Under the pieces are notes generated by a model that made no database searches, was not told where the DNA came from, and worked only from the letters and a program-made list of their open reading frames with translations. From Candidatus Nitrosopumilus sp. (GTDB lineage Archaea; Thermoproteota; Nitrososphaeria; Nitrososphaerales; Nitrosopumilaceae), in assembly GCA_013002265.1 (NCBI GenBank), contig JABDKK010000106.1, forward strand, positions 1 through 10,260: 10,260 nucleotides of DNA. Direction: 5' to 3'. Shown in pieces: positions 1 through 5,791 of this stretch (the first letter of the stretch is position 1; every line of letters begins with the position of its first letter). The position numbers were made by a program, and so were the translations under genes.

Positions 1-53
1 CCCATTACAGCTACTGCTGCAATTGTAAAGAGCATACTAACACGCTTATTCAT
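1..53 (-). CDS. N-terminus of a predicted secreted or membrane-anchored protein (partial)
   Basis: Only the first 17 codons lie in the window; the gene continues past the left edge. The visible peptide is MNKRVSMLFTIAAVAVM, a short basic N-terminus (N2, K3, R4) followed by a hydrophobic, alanine-rich core, as in a Sec signal peptide or signal anchor. No cleavage site is visible yet. The start is ATG at 53-51. A TATA-like sequence at 77-88 has its centre about 28 nt upstream on this strand, which fits a leaderless transcript beginning at or next to the ATG. The gene diverges from the lyase gene at 134. Its function cannot be told from this fragment, and a chance ORF cannot be fully excluded. 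Confidence 0.6.
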   Translation of the reverse strand, partial: MNKRVSMLFTIAAVAVM

Positions 54-76
54 TATGCACCGTGACTTGCGATTCC

Positions 77-88
77 TATATAATAATT
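77..88. promoter_or_regulatory. TATA-like box shared by two divergent genes
   Basis: The AT-only run TATATAATAATT lies between two divergent starts. Read on the minus strand it is centred about 28 nt from the ATG at 53, the usual archaeal TATA-to-start spacing for a leaderless mRNA. Read on the plus strand it would place a start near 107-110, giving the lyase gene a leader of about 25 nt. No other equally good box is visible in 54-133. That it works in both directions is inferred. Confidence 0.55.
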
Positions 89-133
89 ACCCTCAAGCCC
101 ACGATGTGAAATTATGAAAATGTCTCCAAAAGA

Positions 134-1528
134 ATGAATAAATGGTATTCACAATACAAAATCAACATGAAATTTCGTTTAGATCAAGATTCACTAGGTA
201 AAGTCAAGATTCCATCTGATGCATATTATGGAGCATTTACTGGAAGAGCCATAAAGCAGTATCATGTTACTGGAAACAAGAGTCATGAAAATCTGATCAA
301 GTCATTTGTAATGATTAAAAGATCAGCTGCCATAGCAAACATGAAAACTAAAGCCATTGATACAAAACGTGGGAAGGCTATTGTTTCTGCTTGTGATAAA
401 ATTCTATCAGGAAGATTTGTAGATCAATTTGTTGTAGATATGATAAACTCAGGAGCTGGAACGGCATTTAATATGAATTCTAATGAAGTCATTTCAAATG
501 TTGCATTAGAAATTTTACATAAAAAGAAAGGACAGTATGAATTTCTACATCCTAACGATCACGTCAACATGTCACAATCAAGCAATGACACATATCCAAC
601 TGCAATGCATGTAGCCATTTTGATGAATATAAAAGAAACAATTCCAGCTATAGATATTTTGATAAAATCTCTATCAAAGAAAGCAAAGGAATTTTCATCA
701 TTTAAAAAAATCGGAAGAACACATCTTATGGATGCATTACCGGTAACTCTGGGCAGTGAATTTTCAGCATATGTAACATCAATTACTAAAGCAAGAAATG
801 AAATTGTTGCATCTCAAAAAGAATTACAAAATGTTGCACTAGGAGGAACAGCTGTAGGTTCAGGTGCAAATACCCCAAAAGGTTATAGAAAAATTGCAAT
901 TTCTGAGCTATCAAAAATTTCTAAACTTTCACTAAAACCAGAAAAAGATATGCAACATGGACTACAAAGCAAATTTGCAGTTGCTAACCTATCAAGTTCT
1001 TTGAGAAACTTGGCATTAGAGATTGGCAAGATTGCTAATGACATTAGATTAATGGCATCAGGACCAATAGCAGGATTAGCTGAGCTTGGCATTCCTGCAG
1101 TTCATGCAGGTTCATCAATCATGCCAGGAAAAGTCAATCCTTCATTAGCAGAATGTATGAACATGGTTTGCTTTAACATCATAGGAAATGATACGTCAGT
1201 TGCATATGCAGCACAAAGCGGTCAATTTGAGCTTAATGTAATGCTACCTGGAATGCTAAAGTGCATGCTAGAATCAACAGATATGCTCAAGAACTTTTTG
1301 CCAATATTTTCTGCAAATCTAATTGACGGTCTAACCGCAAACAAAAGTAAACTACGTGAAGATATTGAAAATAGTCCTGTTATCGTTACATTGCTTACAC
1401 CAAAAATAGGCTATCTAAAATCAGCAGAACTCTTTAAGGAATCACTAAAAACAGGAAAGACAATTAGAGAATTAGTCGTTTCAAAAAAATTAATGAGTAA
1501 CAAAGAAATCGACTCTCTCTTTGGATAG
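134..1528 (+). CDS. Fumarase/aspartase superfamily lyase (class II fumarate hydratase or aspartate ammonia-lyase)
   Basis: This soluble, normally homotetrameric lyase either hydrates fumarate to malate or removes ammonia from aspartate to give fumarate. Visible motifs are AYYG (30-33), GTAFNMNSNEVI (109-120), HPNDHVN (139-145), SQSSNDTYPTAMH (147-159), GRTHLMDA (194-201) with the conserved His197, and the signature loop GSSIMPGKVNP (326-336) with catalytic Ser and Lys. The 464 aa length is normal for the family. Specificity is mixed. QSSND and HPND resemble fumarase, whereas the NTPKGY segment and the C-terminal IGNDTSV, LTANK and TGKTIREL segments resemble aspartase. Family members usually begin at the equivalent of Met12 (MKFRLDQDSLG), so ATG 167 is a serious alternative start; neither start has a clear ribosome binding site. 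The tRNA methylthiotransferase gene follows 3 nt after the stop, so the two are probably co-transcribed. Confidence 0.93.
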   Translation: MNKWYSQYKINMKFRLDQDSLGKVKIPSDAYYGAFTGRAIKQYHVTGNKSHENLIKSFVMIKRSAAIANMKTKAIDTKRGKAIVSACDKILSGRFVDQFVVDMINSGAGTAFNMNSNEVISNVALEILHKKKGQYEFLHPNDHVNMSQSSNDTYPTAMHVAILMNIKETIPAIDILIKSLSKKAKEFSSFKKIGRTHLMDALPVTLGSEFSAYVTSITKARNEIVASQKELQNVALGGTAVGSGANTPKGYRKIAISELSKISKLSLKPEKDMQHGLQSKFAVANLSSSLRNLALEIGKIANDIRLMASGPIAGLAELGIPAVHAGSSIMPGKVNPSLAECMNMVCFNIIGNDTSVAYAAQSGQFELNVMLPGMLKCMLESTDMLKNFLPIFSANLIDGLTANKSKLREDIENSPVIVTLLTPKIGYLKSAELFKESLKTGKTIRELVVSKKLMSNKEIDSLFG

Positions 1529-1531
1529 ATA

Positions 1532-2800
1532 ATGGCAAAAATATTCGTAGAAGCATATGGTTGCTCAGCAAGTTTTGCAGATTCTGAGATGATATCAGGA
1601 TTGATTTTGAATGGAGGCCATACTCTAGTTGAGAATTCATCAGAATCAGATCTCAATCTTGTAGTAACATGTTCAGTAAAAGATGCAACTGCCAATAAGA
1701 TGATTCATAGGATAAAATTACTAAATTCAAAACCACTTGTTGTTGCTGGGTGTCTTCCAAAGGCAGAACAGAACACAGTTGAGAAATTCTCAGAAAATGC
1801 CAGTTTACTAGGACCAAATTCACTGGGTAAAACCTTGCAAGTAATTAATTCAACATTAAATGGCAGAAAGCAAATTGCACTAGAGGATTCAGATTTATCC
1901 AAAGTGGGACTTCCCAAAGTTAGACTAAATCCGGCAGTAGGAATTGTAGAGATTGCAAGTGGATGTATGAGCGAGTGTACATTTTGTCAAACCAAATTAT
2001 CAAAAGGAGATCTTACAAGTTATAGACTAGGAGATATTGTAAGACAGGTTCAGACTGAGATCAAAGATGGTTGCAAAGAAGTTTGGTTAACATCAACTGA
2101 TAATGGGTGTTACGGATTTGACATAGGAACAGATCTACCATCACTTGTAAATTCAATTGTAGAAATTCCAGAGGATTTTTGGATTAGAGTTGGAATGATG
2201 AATCCAATGTACATGCCCAGAATTAGAGATTCGCTAATTGAATCATACAATAATCCCAAAGTCTTCAAGTTTCTTCACATACCAGTTCAAAGTGGAAGTG
2301 ACAGTGTCCTTCATGATATGAAAAGAGGTCATACGGCTGGAACCTTTAGAGATATTGTAAAAAGGGTCAAAGAAAGATATTCAGTCTTTACAATTTCAAC
2401 TGACATCATAGTTGGATTTCCTACAGAGACTGAGGAAGATTTTCAAAAAACAGTGGAGTTATTAGATGAGATAAGACCAGATGTAGTGAATTTATCTAAA
2501 TACAGTCCAAGGCCCGGTACAGATGCTGCAGAATGGAAGCAAGTAGATGTTGTAGAAGTAAAGAGAAGAAGTAAGATAATTTTTGATCAGATCAACAATA
2601 TATCCAAAGAGAATAACAAAAGGTGGATCGGCTGGAAAGGTAAAGTACTATTTGATGAAAAAACAGAAGAAGGAATCAAAGGGAGAAACTTTGCCTACAA
2701 GCCTGTCTTTGTTAAAAATGAAGTAGATATTGGACAATCACATCCAGTAGAGATTACTGAAGCCACTGTTAGTGGTCTAATTGGAAGGATCGTAAGCTAA
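1532..2800 (+). CDS. tRNA t6A37 methylthiotransferase, archaeal/eukaryotic CDKAL1 (e-MtaB) type
   Basis: This radical-SAM enzyme is predicted to convert N6-threonylcarbamoyladenosine at position 37 of ANN-decoding tRNAs to its 2-methylthio form, supporting accurate decoding. Three domains can be seen. The N-terminal UPF0004 domain (about 1-115) has Cys11, Cys47 and Cys74, expected to hold the auxiliary 4Fe-4S cluster. The radical-SAM core has GCMSECTFC, a CxxxCxxC motif at Cys145, Cys149 and Cys152, with downstream HIPVQSGSD and GFPTETEEDF motifs. A C-terminal TRAM-like RNA-binding domain covers about 365-422. The motif YSPRPGTDAA and the spacing are closer to CDKAL1 than to bacterial MiaB or RimO. 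The 422 aa length is complete for the family. The ATG lies 3 nt after the preceding stop with no strong Shine-Dalgarno, so translation is probably coupled to the upstream lyase, although no functional link between the two is evident. Confidence 0.93.
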   Translation: MAKIFVEAYGCSASFADSEMISGLILNGGHTLVENSSESDLNLVVTCSVKDATANKMIHRIKLLNSKPLVVAGCLPKAEQNTVEKFSENASLLGPNSLGKTLQVINSTLNGRKQIALEDSDLSKVGLPKVRLNPAVGIVEIASGCMSECTFCQTKLSKGDLTSYRLGDIVRQVQTEIKDGCKEVWLTSTDNGCYGFDIGTDLPSLVNSIVEIPEDFWIRVGMMNPMYMPRIRDSLIESYNNPKVFKFLHIPVQSGSDSVLHDMKRGHTAGTFRDIVKRVKERYSVFTISTDIIVGFPTETEEDFQKTVELLDEIRPDVVNLSKYSPRPGTDAAEWKQVDVVEVKRRSKIIFDQINNISKENNKRWIGWKGKVLFDEKTEEGIKGRNFAYKPVFVKNEVDIGQSHPVEITEATVSGLIGRIVS

Positions 2801-2801
2801 A

Positions 2802-2820
2802 TTTTTTAGATCTAAAATTT
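2802..2820 (+). terminator. T-tract and palindrome just after the methylthiotransferase stop
   Basis: A run of six T starts 2 nt after the stop codon and leads into the perfect 14-nt palindrome TTTTAGATCTAAAA (2804-2817). Archaeal RNA polymerase terminates on oligo-T, so this is a reasonable terminator for the lyase/methylthiotransferase operon. The stem is all weak AT pairs apart from two G-C pairs, so the T-tract is more likely to matter than a hairpin. Confidence 0.4.
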
Positions 2821-2841
2821 GATTAAAAAAACGTAAGAAGG

Positions 2842-2852
2842 TTTTTTATGTA
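2842..2852 (+). promoter_or_regulatory. TATA-like box for the FtsZ-like gene
   Basis: TTTTTTATGTA is preceded by a purine-rich AAGAAGG that could act as a BRE. It is centred about 27-28 nt before the ATG at 2874, the spacing of a leaderless archaeal transcript. It separates the FtsZ-like gene from the upstream operon. Confidence 0.5.
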
Positions 2853-2873
2853 AATCAGCAAATAGGATCTGAA

Positions 2874-3824
2874 ATGAGTTTTAATGTAAAAGAACCAGTC
2901 TTGATTATAGGCTTAGGTGGCGTAGGCTCAAAATTAGCAATTAAGTCAAAAGATGCATTAAATTCAGACTGCCTTGAGATTAGCAATAACCCTAAGGATT
3001 TCTCAAATGAGAATCCTTCAATTCACGTATCCACAGATTCCATAATTAATCCATCTGTGCAATTAATCAGAGGTTCTACTTACAAAGTATCCCAGGACAT
3101 AAAATCAAAGATTGAAGGATATTCAACGGTTATTTTGATGAGTAATTTGGCAGGTAAAGCAGGCTCAGCTATGGCTCCTGTTGTCTCTGAGATTTGTAAA
3201 GAAGCAGATAAGGGATTAATTTCATTTGCCATAATGCCTTTCAAATATGAGAAAGATAGAATTTTCAATTCAGGAGTATCTCTTAAAAGAATAAGAGCAA
3301 ATTCAGATTGCACTATTGTACTAGATAATGATTCACTTTTAGAGAGCAATCCAGACTTAAGTCCAAAGGCATGCTATGAGATTGCCAATGGTGCAATTTT
3401 ACATGTAGTAGAATCACTTGGTACTTCAGAAATTTCTTCTGAAACAAATATTCTTACTTCTAGCAAAGAGGGACAAAACATTGAGGAATCACTAAGAGAC
3501 TCTCTTAAAATGCTATATGGAAATACCCCATCTAATGCAGTCAAGCGCTCCATGATTTACGTAGTAGGGGGAAACAATATCCCCGCAGGAGTGCTAAATT
3601 CCATAACAAATTTGACTAGCGGTATTCTCAGTGAAAGTAATTCACAAATTGACATGTCATCAACTGCAGATGAAGCCAAAGTTATTATGCTGTCATCTAT
3701 TCAAGGAATGACAAAATTTGACAATTATGATCCTCTTGGAATGATTCCACAAGAAAACACACTTGATTGGACTACACCAGATTGCAGTCTTGATTGTAAA
3801 TTGGATTTATATCAATTAGAATAA
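2874..3824 (+). CDS. Divergent FtsZ/tubulin-superfamily protein with degraded GTPase motifs
   Basis: The protein has 316 aa. The N-terminal nucleotide-binding start VLIIGLGGVGSK (9-20) matches the position of the FtsZ T1 loop. The segment NLAGKAGSAMAPVVSEICKE (91-110) lines up with the FtsZ signature region GGGTGTGAAPVVAEIAKE, but the glycine-rich T4 core is largely lost. IMPFKYEKDR (120-129) and IVLDNDSLL (148-156) match the FtsZ PFSFEG and IPNDKLL segments. In the expected T7 region (about 190-207) the catalytic NxDxxD pattern cannot be recognised. A C-terminal FtsZ-like subdomain seems present (IYVVGGNNIPAGV, 228-240, resembling FtsZ INITGG), followed by a short tail without the usual bacterial FtsZ-tail peptide. 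The homology call rests on motif order. Thaumarchaea are known to carry divergent FtsZ beside the Cdv/ESCRT division system. Whether this protein binds GTP or polymerises cannot be told here. It has its own promoter and converges on the eL31 gene. Confidence 0.8.
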   Translation: MSFNVKEPVLIIGLGGVGSKLAIKSKDALNSDCLEISNNPKDFSNENPSIHVSTDSIINPSVQLIRGSTYKVSQDIKSKIEGYSTVILMSNLAGKAGSAMAPVVSEICKEADKGLISFAIMPFKYEKDRIFNSGVSLKRIRANSDCTIVLDNDSLLESNPDLSPKACYEIANGAILHVVESLGTSEISSETNILTSSKEGQNIEESLRDSLKMLYGNTPSNAVKRSMIYVVGGNNIPAGVLNSITNLTSGILSESNSQIDMSSTADEAKVIMLSSIQGMTKFDNYDPLGMIPQENTLDWTTPDCSLDCKLDLYQLE

Positions 3825-3828
3825 AATT

Positions 3829-3851
3829 ATTTTTTAAGTTTTTAATTTTTT
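3829..3851 (+). terminator. T-rich terminator in the 35 bp convergent gap
   Basis: The gap between the FtsZ-like stop (3824) and the eL31 stop (3860) is almost entirely A and T, with plus-strand runs of six, five and six T. Serial oligo-T tracts are the standard intrinsic termination signal for archaeal RNA polymerase, here for the FtsZ-like transcript. The minus strand has only short T runs, so eL31 transcripts may end further on. Confidence 0.55.
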
Positions 3852-3859
3852 GAAATAAG

Positions 3860-4237
3860 TTACTCTGTAGTTTCTTTCTCTGCTTTAGCTGGGGTTTCTT
3901 TCTCTGCTTTAGCTGGGGTTTTTACTTTATCATCAATTTTTTTAGTATCTTTTTCAGCAGTTACTTTGGCCTCTGCATCTTCATCATATCGTGAAACTAA
4001 AACATAACCCTCATCAGTTTTACTCATTCTAACTCTAATTTTTCTAGGAGGACTTCTAACTCCTTTTGACCAGACCTGATGAGCTAACTCTTCTTCAATT
4101 TTAATATCTTCAACTTTCATGTGATGGCGTGCAAATTCTTTAATCATGTTTGTTGCTCTTACAGCCCTGTGTTGAGATTGTGAAAGCAAAGCTTTGCCAA
4201 GATTAATTGTGTATACTCGTTCTAGTTCTTGTGACAA
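3860..4237 (-). CDS. rpl31e: Large-subunit ribosomal protein eL31 (L31e) with an acidic/lysine tail
   Basis: eL31 is an archaeal/eukaryotic large-subunit protein near the polypeptide exit tunnel. The N-terminal 85 or so residues carry the family pattern: RVYTINLGKAL (7-17), a basic helix with HRAVRATNMIKEFARHHMK (23-41), KIEEELAHQVWSKG (46-59) and SPPRKIRVRMSK (62-73). Residues from about 86 to 125 form a low-complexity Lys/Glu/Ala tail with the octapeptide PAKAEKET in two perfect copies, which ordinary archaeal eL31 proteins of roughly 85-100 aa lack. The start is TTG directly after the eL39 stop codon. It is supported by a GGAGGT Shine-Dalgarno 7 nt upstream and by the family N-terminus; the next in-frame Met (31) lies inside the fold. 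It is translated from the eL39 transcript. Confidence 0.95.
   Translation of the reverse strand: MSQELERVYTINLGKALLSQSQHRAVRATNMIKEFARHHMKVEDIKIEEELAHQVWSKGVRSPPRKIRVRMSKTDEGYVLVSRYDEDAEAKVTAEKDTKKIDDKVKTPAKAEKETPAKAEKETTE
3870..3917. repeat. Perfect 24-nt tandem repeat, two copies, in the eL31 tail
   Basis: Units at 3870-3893 and 3894-3917 are identical in all 24 bases, and the first four bases of a third copy follow. On the coding (minus) strand each unit gives the eight residues PAKAEKET in frame. A length divisible by three and zero divergence indicate a recent in-frame slippage duplication or a homogenised tail. Confidence 0.9.
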
Positions 4238-4396
4238 CTATCCAACCTCCACATCTGTTGATCTCCAAGCTCTGCGTTTTGGATTTGTTCTAACGCCTCG
4301 CTTTGTTTTAAGAATAATCCAAGCTGGTACTGGGGAGGCCTGCTTTGTTTTTTTTAGCAGACGAATCTTTCTTGGAGAAGACTTACGTGCAGCCAT
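4238..4396 (-). CDS. rpl39e: Large-subunit ribosomal protein eL39 (L39e)
   Basis: This small, very basic 52-residue protein begins MAARKSSPRKIRLLKKTKQ. It contains the eL39 hallmark PVPAWIILKTKR (22-33) and the C-terminal NPKRRAWRST (38-47). Full family length is about 50 residues. eL39 lines the polypeptide exit tunnel of archaeal and eukaryotic ribosomes. Its TAG stop touches the TTG start of eL31, and its last codons contain the eL31 Shine-Dalgarno, so the two are co-translated, a pairing common in archaea. ATG at 4396 lies about 28 nt from a TATA-like box, suggesting a leaderless mRNA. Confidence 0.96.
   Translation of the reverse strand: MAARKSSPRKIRLLKKTKQASPVPAWIILKTKRGVRTNPKRRAWRSTDVEVG
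4245..4250 (-). promoter_or_regulatory. Shine-Dalgarno for eL31, inside the eL39 coding end
   Basis: GGAGGT on the minus strand lies 7 nt before the TTG start of eL31 and within the GTG-GAG-GTT codons of eL39. A strong site at ideal spacing settles the TTG as start. Confidence 0.8.
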
Positions 4397-4418
4397 AGTT
4401 CTTCAGGCACGAAGAGCT

Positions 4419-4428
4419 CTTTTTAAAT
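4419..4428 (-). promoter_or_regulatory. TATA-like box for the eL39-eL31 operon
   Basis: ATTTAAAAAG on the minus strand is centred about 28 nt upstream of the eL39 ATG and lies between that gene and the NUDIX stop codon at 4434. The spacing predicts transcription starting at or just before the ATG. It makes the ribosomal pair independently transcribed although the NUDIX gene runs in the same direction 37 nt upstream. Confidence 0.65.
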
Positions 4429-4433
4429 GAATC

Positions 4434-4982
4434 TCAGGATTGTAAGAGACTTCGTAGTTGTTTGAGAATTCTTGCAGAGGCTCCCCAGACTATTTGATTT
4501 TGATACTCAAAGGTATACATTTCTTGAATGAGATTATGAGTAGGATCAGGATCTTTTGCCATAGTTTTTAAAAATGGTTCAAAAGGAATATGAAGAATTT
4601 TTTCAACTTCATGATTTGCTGAAAGAGGCGGAATCTCATCAATGACTGAAATAAAAGGCAGTATCAAAAATCCTGAATTTAATGTAACAACGGGTTCAAG
4701 TTGAGCAATTACCTGTTCTCGTCTAATTTCAAGACCTATCTCTTCGCTGGTCTCACGTAACGCAGTATGAAGAAGATCTGAATCAGCATCTTCTAATTTT
4801 CCTCCAGGAAAGGAAATTTCGCCTGCATGAAATGTCATGTGCTTTGGTTTTTCAGTCATTACAATTTTCGGAGTATTACCATAAATGACTACGAGAACTG
4901 ATGCTAACCGGTATTTTCCATCAAATTCAATTTCAGGGTTTATAGATTTAGAAAATATTGATTTTAATTCATCTAATTTCAT
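4434..4982 (-). CDS. NUDIX hydrolase, CoA-pyrophosphatase (NudL/PCD1)-like
   Basis: The protein is predicted to cleave a nucleoside diphosphate linked to another group, most likely CoA or oxidised CoA to 3',5'-ADP and phosphopantetheine. HAGEISFPGG (52-61) corresponds to the HxGQxxFPGG segment typical of this subgroup, followed by the NUDIX helix ALRETSEEIGL (74-84) with metal-binding Glu80 and Glu81. The distance from the GG to RE is one residue longer than the generic NUDIX pattern, as in NudL. The end has the subgroup's IVWGASARIL (164-173). The arginines usually found just before the HxG motif are not apparent (TEKPKHMTF), so substrate choice is uncertain. The 182 aa length is normal. The ATG has only a weak AGGT upstream. 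The gene diverges from metF across 74 bp. Confidence 0.88.
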   Translation of the reverse strand: MKLDELKSIFSKSINPEIEFDGKYRLASVLVVIYGNTPKIVMTEKPKHMTFHAGEISFPGGKLEDADSDLLHTALRETSEEIGLEIRREQVIAQLEPVVTLNSGFLILPFISVIDEIPPLSANHEVEKILHIPFEPFLKTMAKDPDPTHNLIQEMYTFEYQNQIVWGASARILKQLRSLLQS

Positions 4983-5025
4983 TTTAGATCTTACCTACTA
5001 GTCCTTGTGGGTTTTGGTATTCAAA

Positions 5026-5035
5026 GGTTTTAACC
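5026..5035. promoter_or_regulatory. TATA-like box GGTTTTAACC between NUDIX and metF
   Basis: The core TTTTAA is centred about 27 nt before the metF ATG, as expected for a leaderless transcript. Its arms GGTT/AACC are self-complementary, so the minus strand reads GGTTAAAACC and could also serve the NUDIX gene with a leader of about 20 nt. No other clear box lies in the 74 bp intergenic region. A very similar sequence (AAGGTTTAAC) sits ahead of the homocysteine methyltransferase gene at 9307-9316. Confidence 0.5.
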
Positions 5036-5056
5036 ATGGATTGAAAAAACGACAAT

Positions 5057-5791
5057 ATGACAATTAGATATGAAGCAAATCCTCCAAAAATTTTGCCTGG
5101 TGTAAGTAAGGACGAATCAATATCAAAATTTCTAGAGAAAATTAAAAGCATTTCAAAAAATTGTGGTGCAATACATCTTACTGAAAATGTTTTAGGTCAT
5201 CAACGAGTCTCACCAATAGAAATTGGAAGAAAAATTAGAAACGATATTCCAAATCTTCCCATCACAGTCAGTCTTAGAGTCAGAGATAAAAAGGAAAACG
5301 AAATTTCCCAGTACGTAAATGATTGTATTGAAGTAGGTTTTTCAGGAATTTTAATTTTAATGGGAGATCCATCACAAACAGGAATTCCAGATTCAGGACA
5401 AATACCAAGTGCAACTCTAAAGAGGTTAAGAGAAAAGAGAATTGATTCAAGAATTGATTTGTTTCTTTCCATATCAAATAAACCAGATTTTACAAAAATT
5501 GGAAAAAAATTAGAAGCACAGCCAAAAGGATTCATGACGCAGGTAATTCAGAACACATCACAAGTTCAAAGACTAGTAGAAAATCTCAAAGGATATTCAA
5601 TAATCCCAATCATTTTGTTCCCATCAGAAAAAAATGAAAAATCTGCAAAATTTTTAAATTTGGATTTTAAATCATATAATCAGAATTTTGAGGAATTTGT
5701 GAGAAAAGTTCACAACATATCTGGCGATGTTCTAATTACATCACCAAGTGATTTTACAGGTCTGAAAAATTTTTTGCAAAAATTTAGTTAG
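5057..5791 (+). CDS. metF: Methylenetetrahydrofolate reductase (MetF-type), short form
   Basis: This enzyme is predicted to reduce 5,10-methylene- to 5-methyl-tetrahydrofolate (or the archaeal pterin used here), the methyl donor for methionine synthase. The N-terminal RYEANPPK (4-11) corresponds to the FEFFPPK motif with its catalytic Glu (Glu6). ILILMGDPS (98-106) corresponds to the LRGDPP motif with the flavin-contacting Asp104. Other parts of the TIM barrel, such as the strand at PITVSLRVRD (68-77), are recognisable but diverged. At 244 aa it is shorter than the roughly 290 aa of bacterial MetF. The reductase assignment is supported by context: it is convergent with, and overlaps by 4 bp, the metH piece that would use its product. 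It could instead be a MetF-like reductase with a different electron donor. Confidence 0.8.
   Translation: MTIRYEANPPKILPGVSKDESISKFLEKIKSISKNCGAIHLTENVLGHQRVSPIEIGRKIRNDIPNLPITVSLRVRDKKENEISQYVNDCIEVGFSGILILMGDPSQTGIPDSGQIPSATLKRLREKRIDSRIDLFLSISNKPDFTKIGKKLEAQPKGFMTQVIQNTSQVQRLVENLKGYSIIPIILFPSEKNEKSAKFLNLDFKSYNQNFEEFVRKVHNISGDVLITSPSDFTGLKNFLQKFS

Noticed and set aside
4194..4430. Plus-strand open frame of 78 codons opposite the eL39/eL31 junction.
   Set aside because: It is the antisense of eL39, whose sequence is unmistakable; the translation has no recognisable features.
4984..5037. A 17-codon minus-strand ORF (MVKTFEYQNPQGLVGKI) directly upstream of the NUDIX gene, sharing TFEYQN with the NUDIX C-terminus.
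   Set aside because: It contains the TATA-like box at 5026-5035, so it would not be transcribed intact from it, and it has no ribosome binding site. The matching DNA (4498-4514 and 5012-5028, 15 of 17 bases) is within what chance gives in AT-rich DNA of this length.
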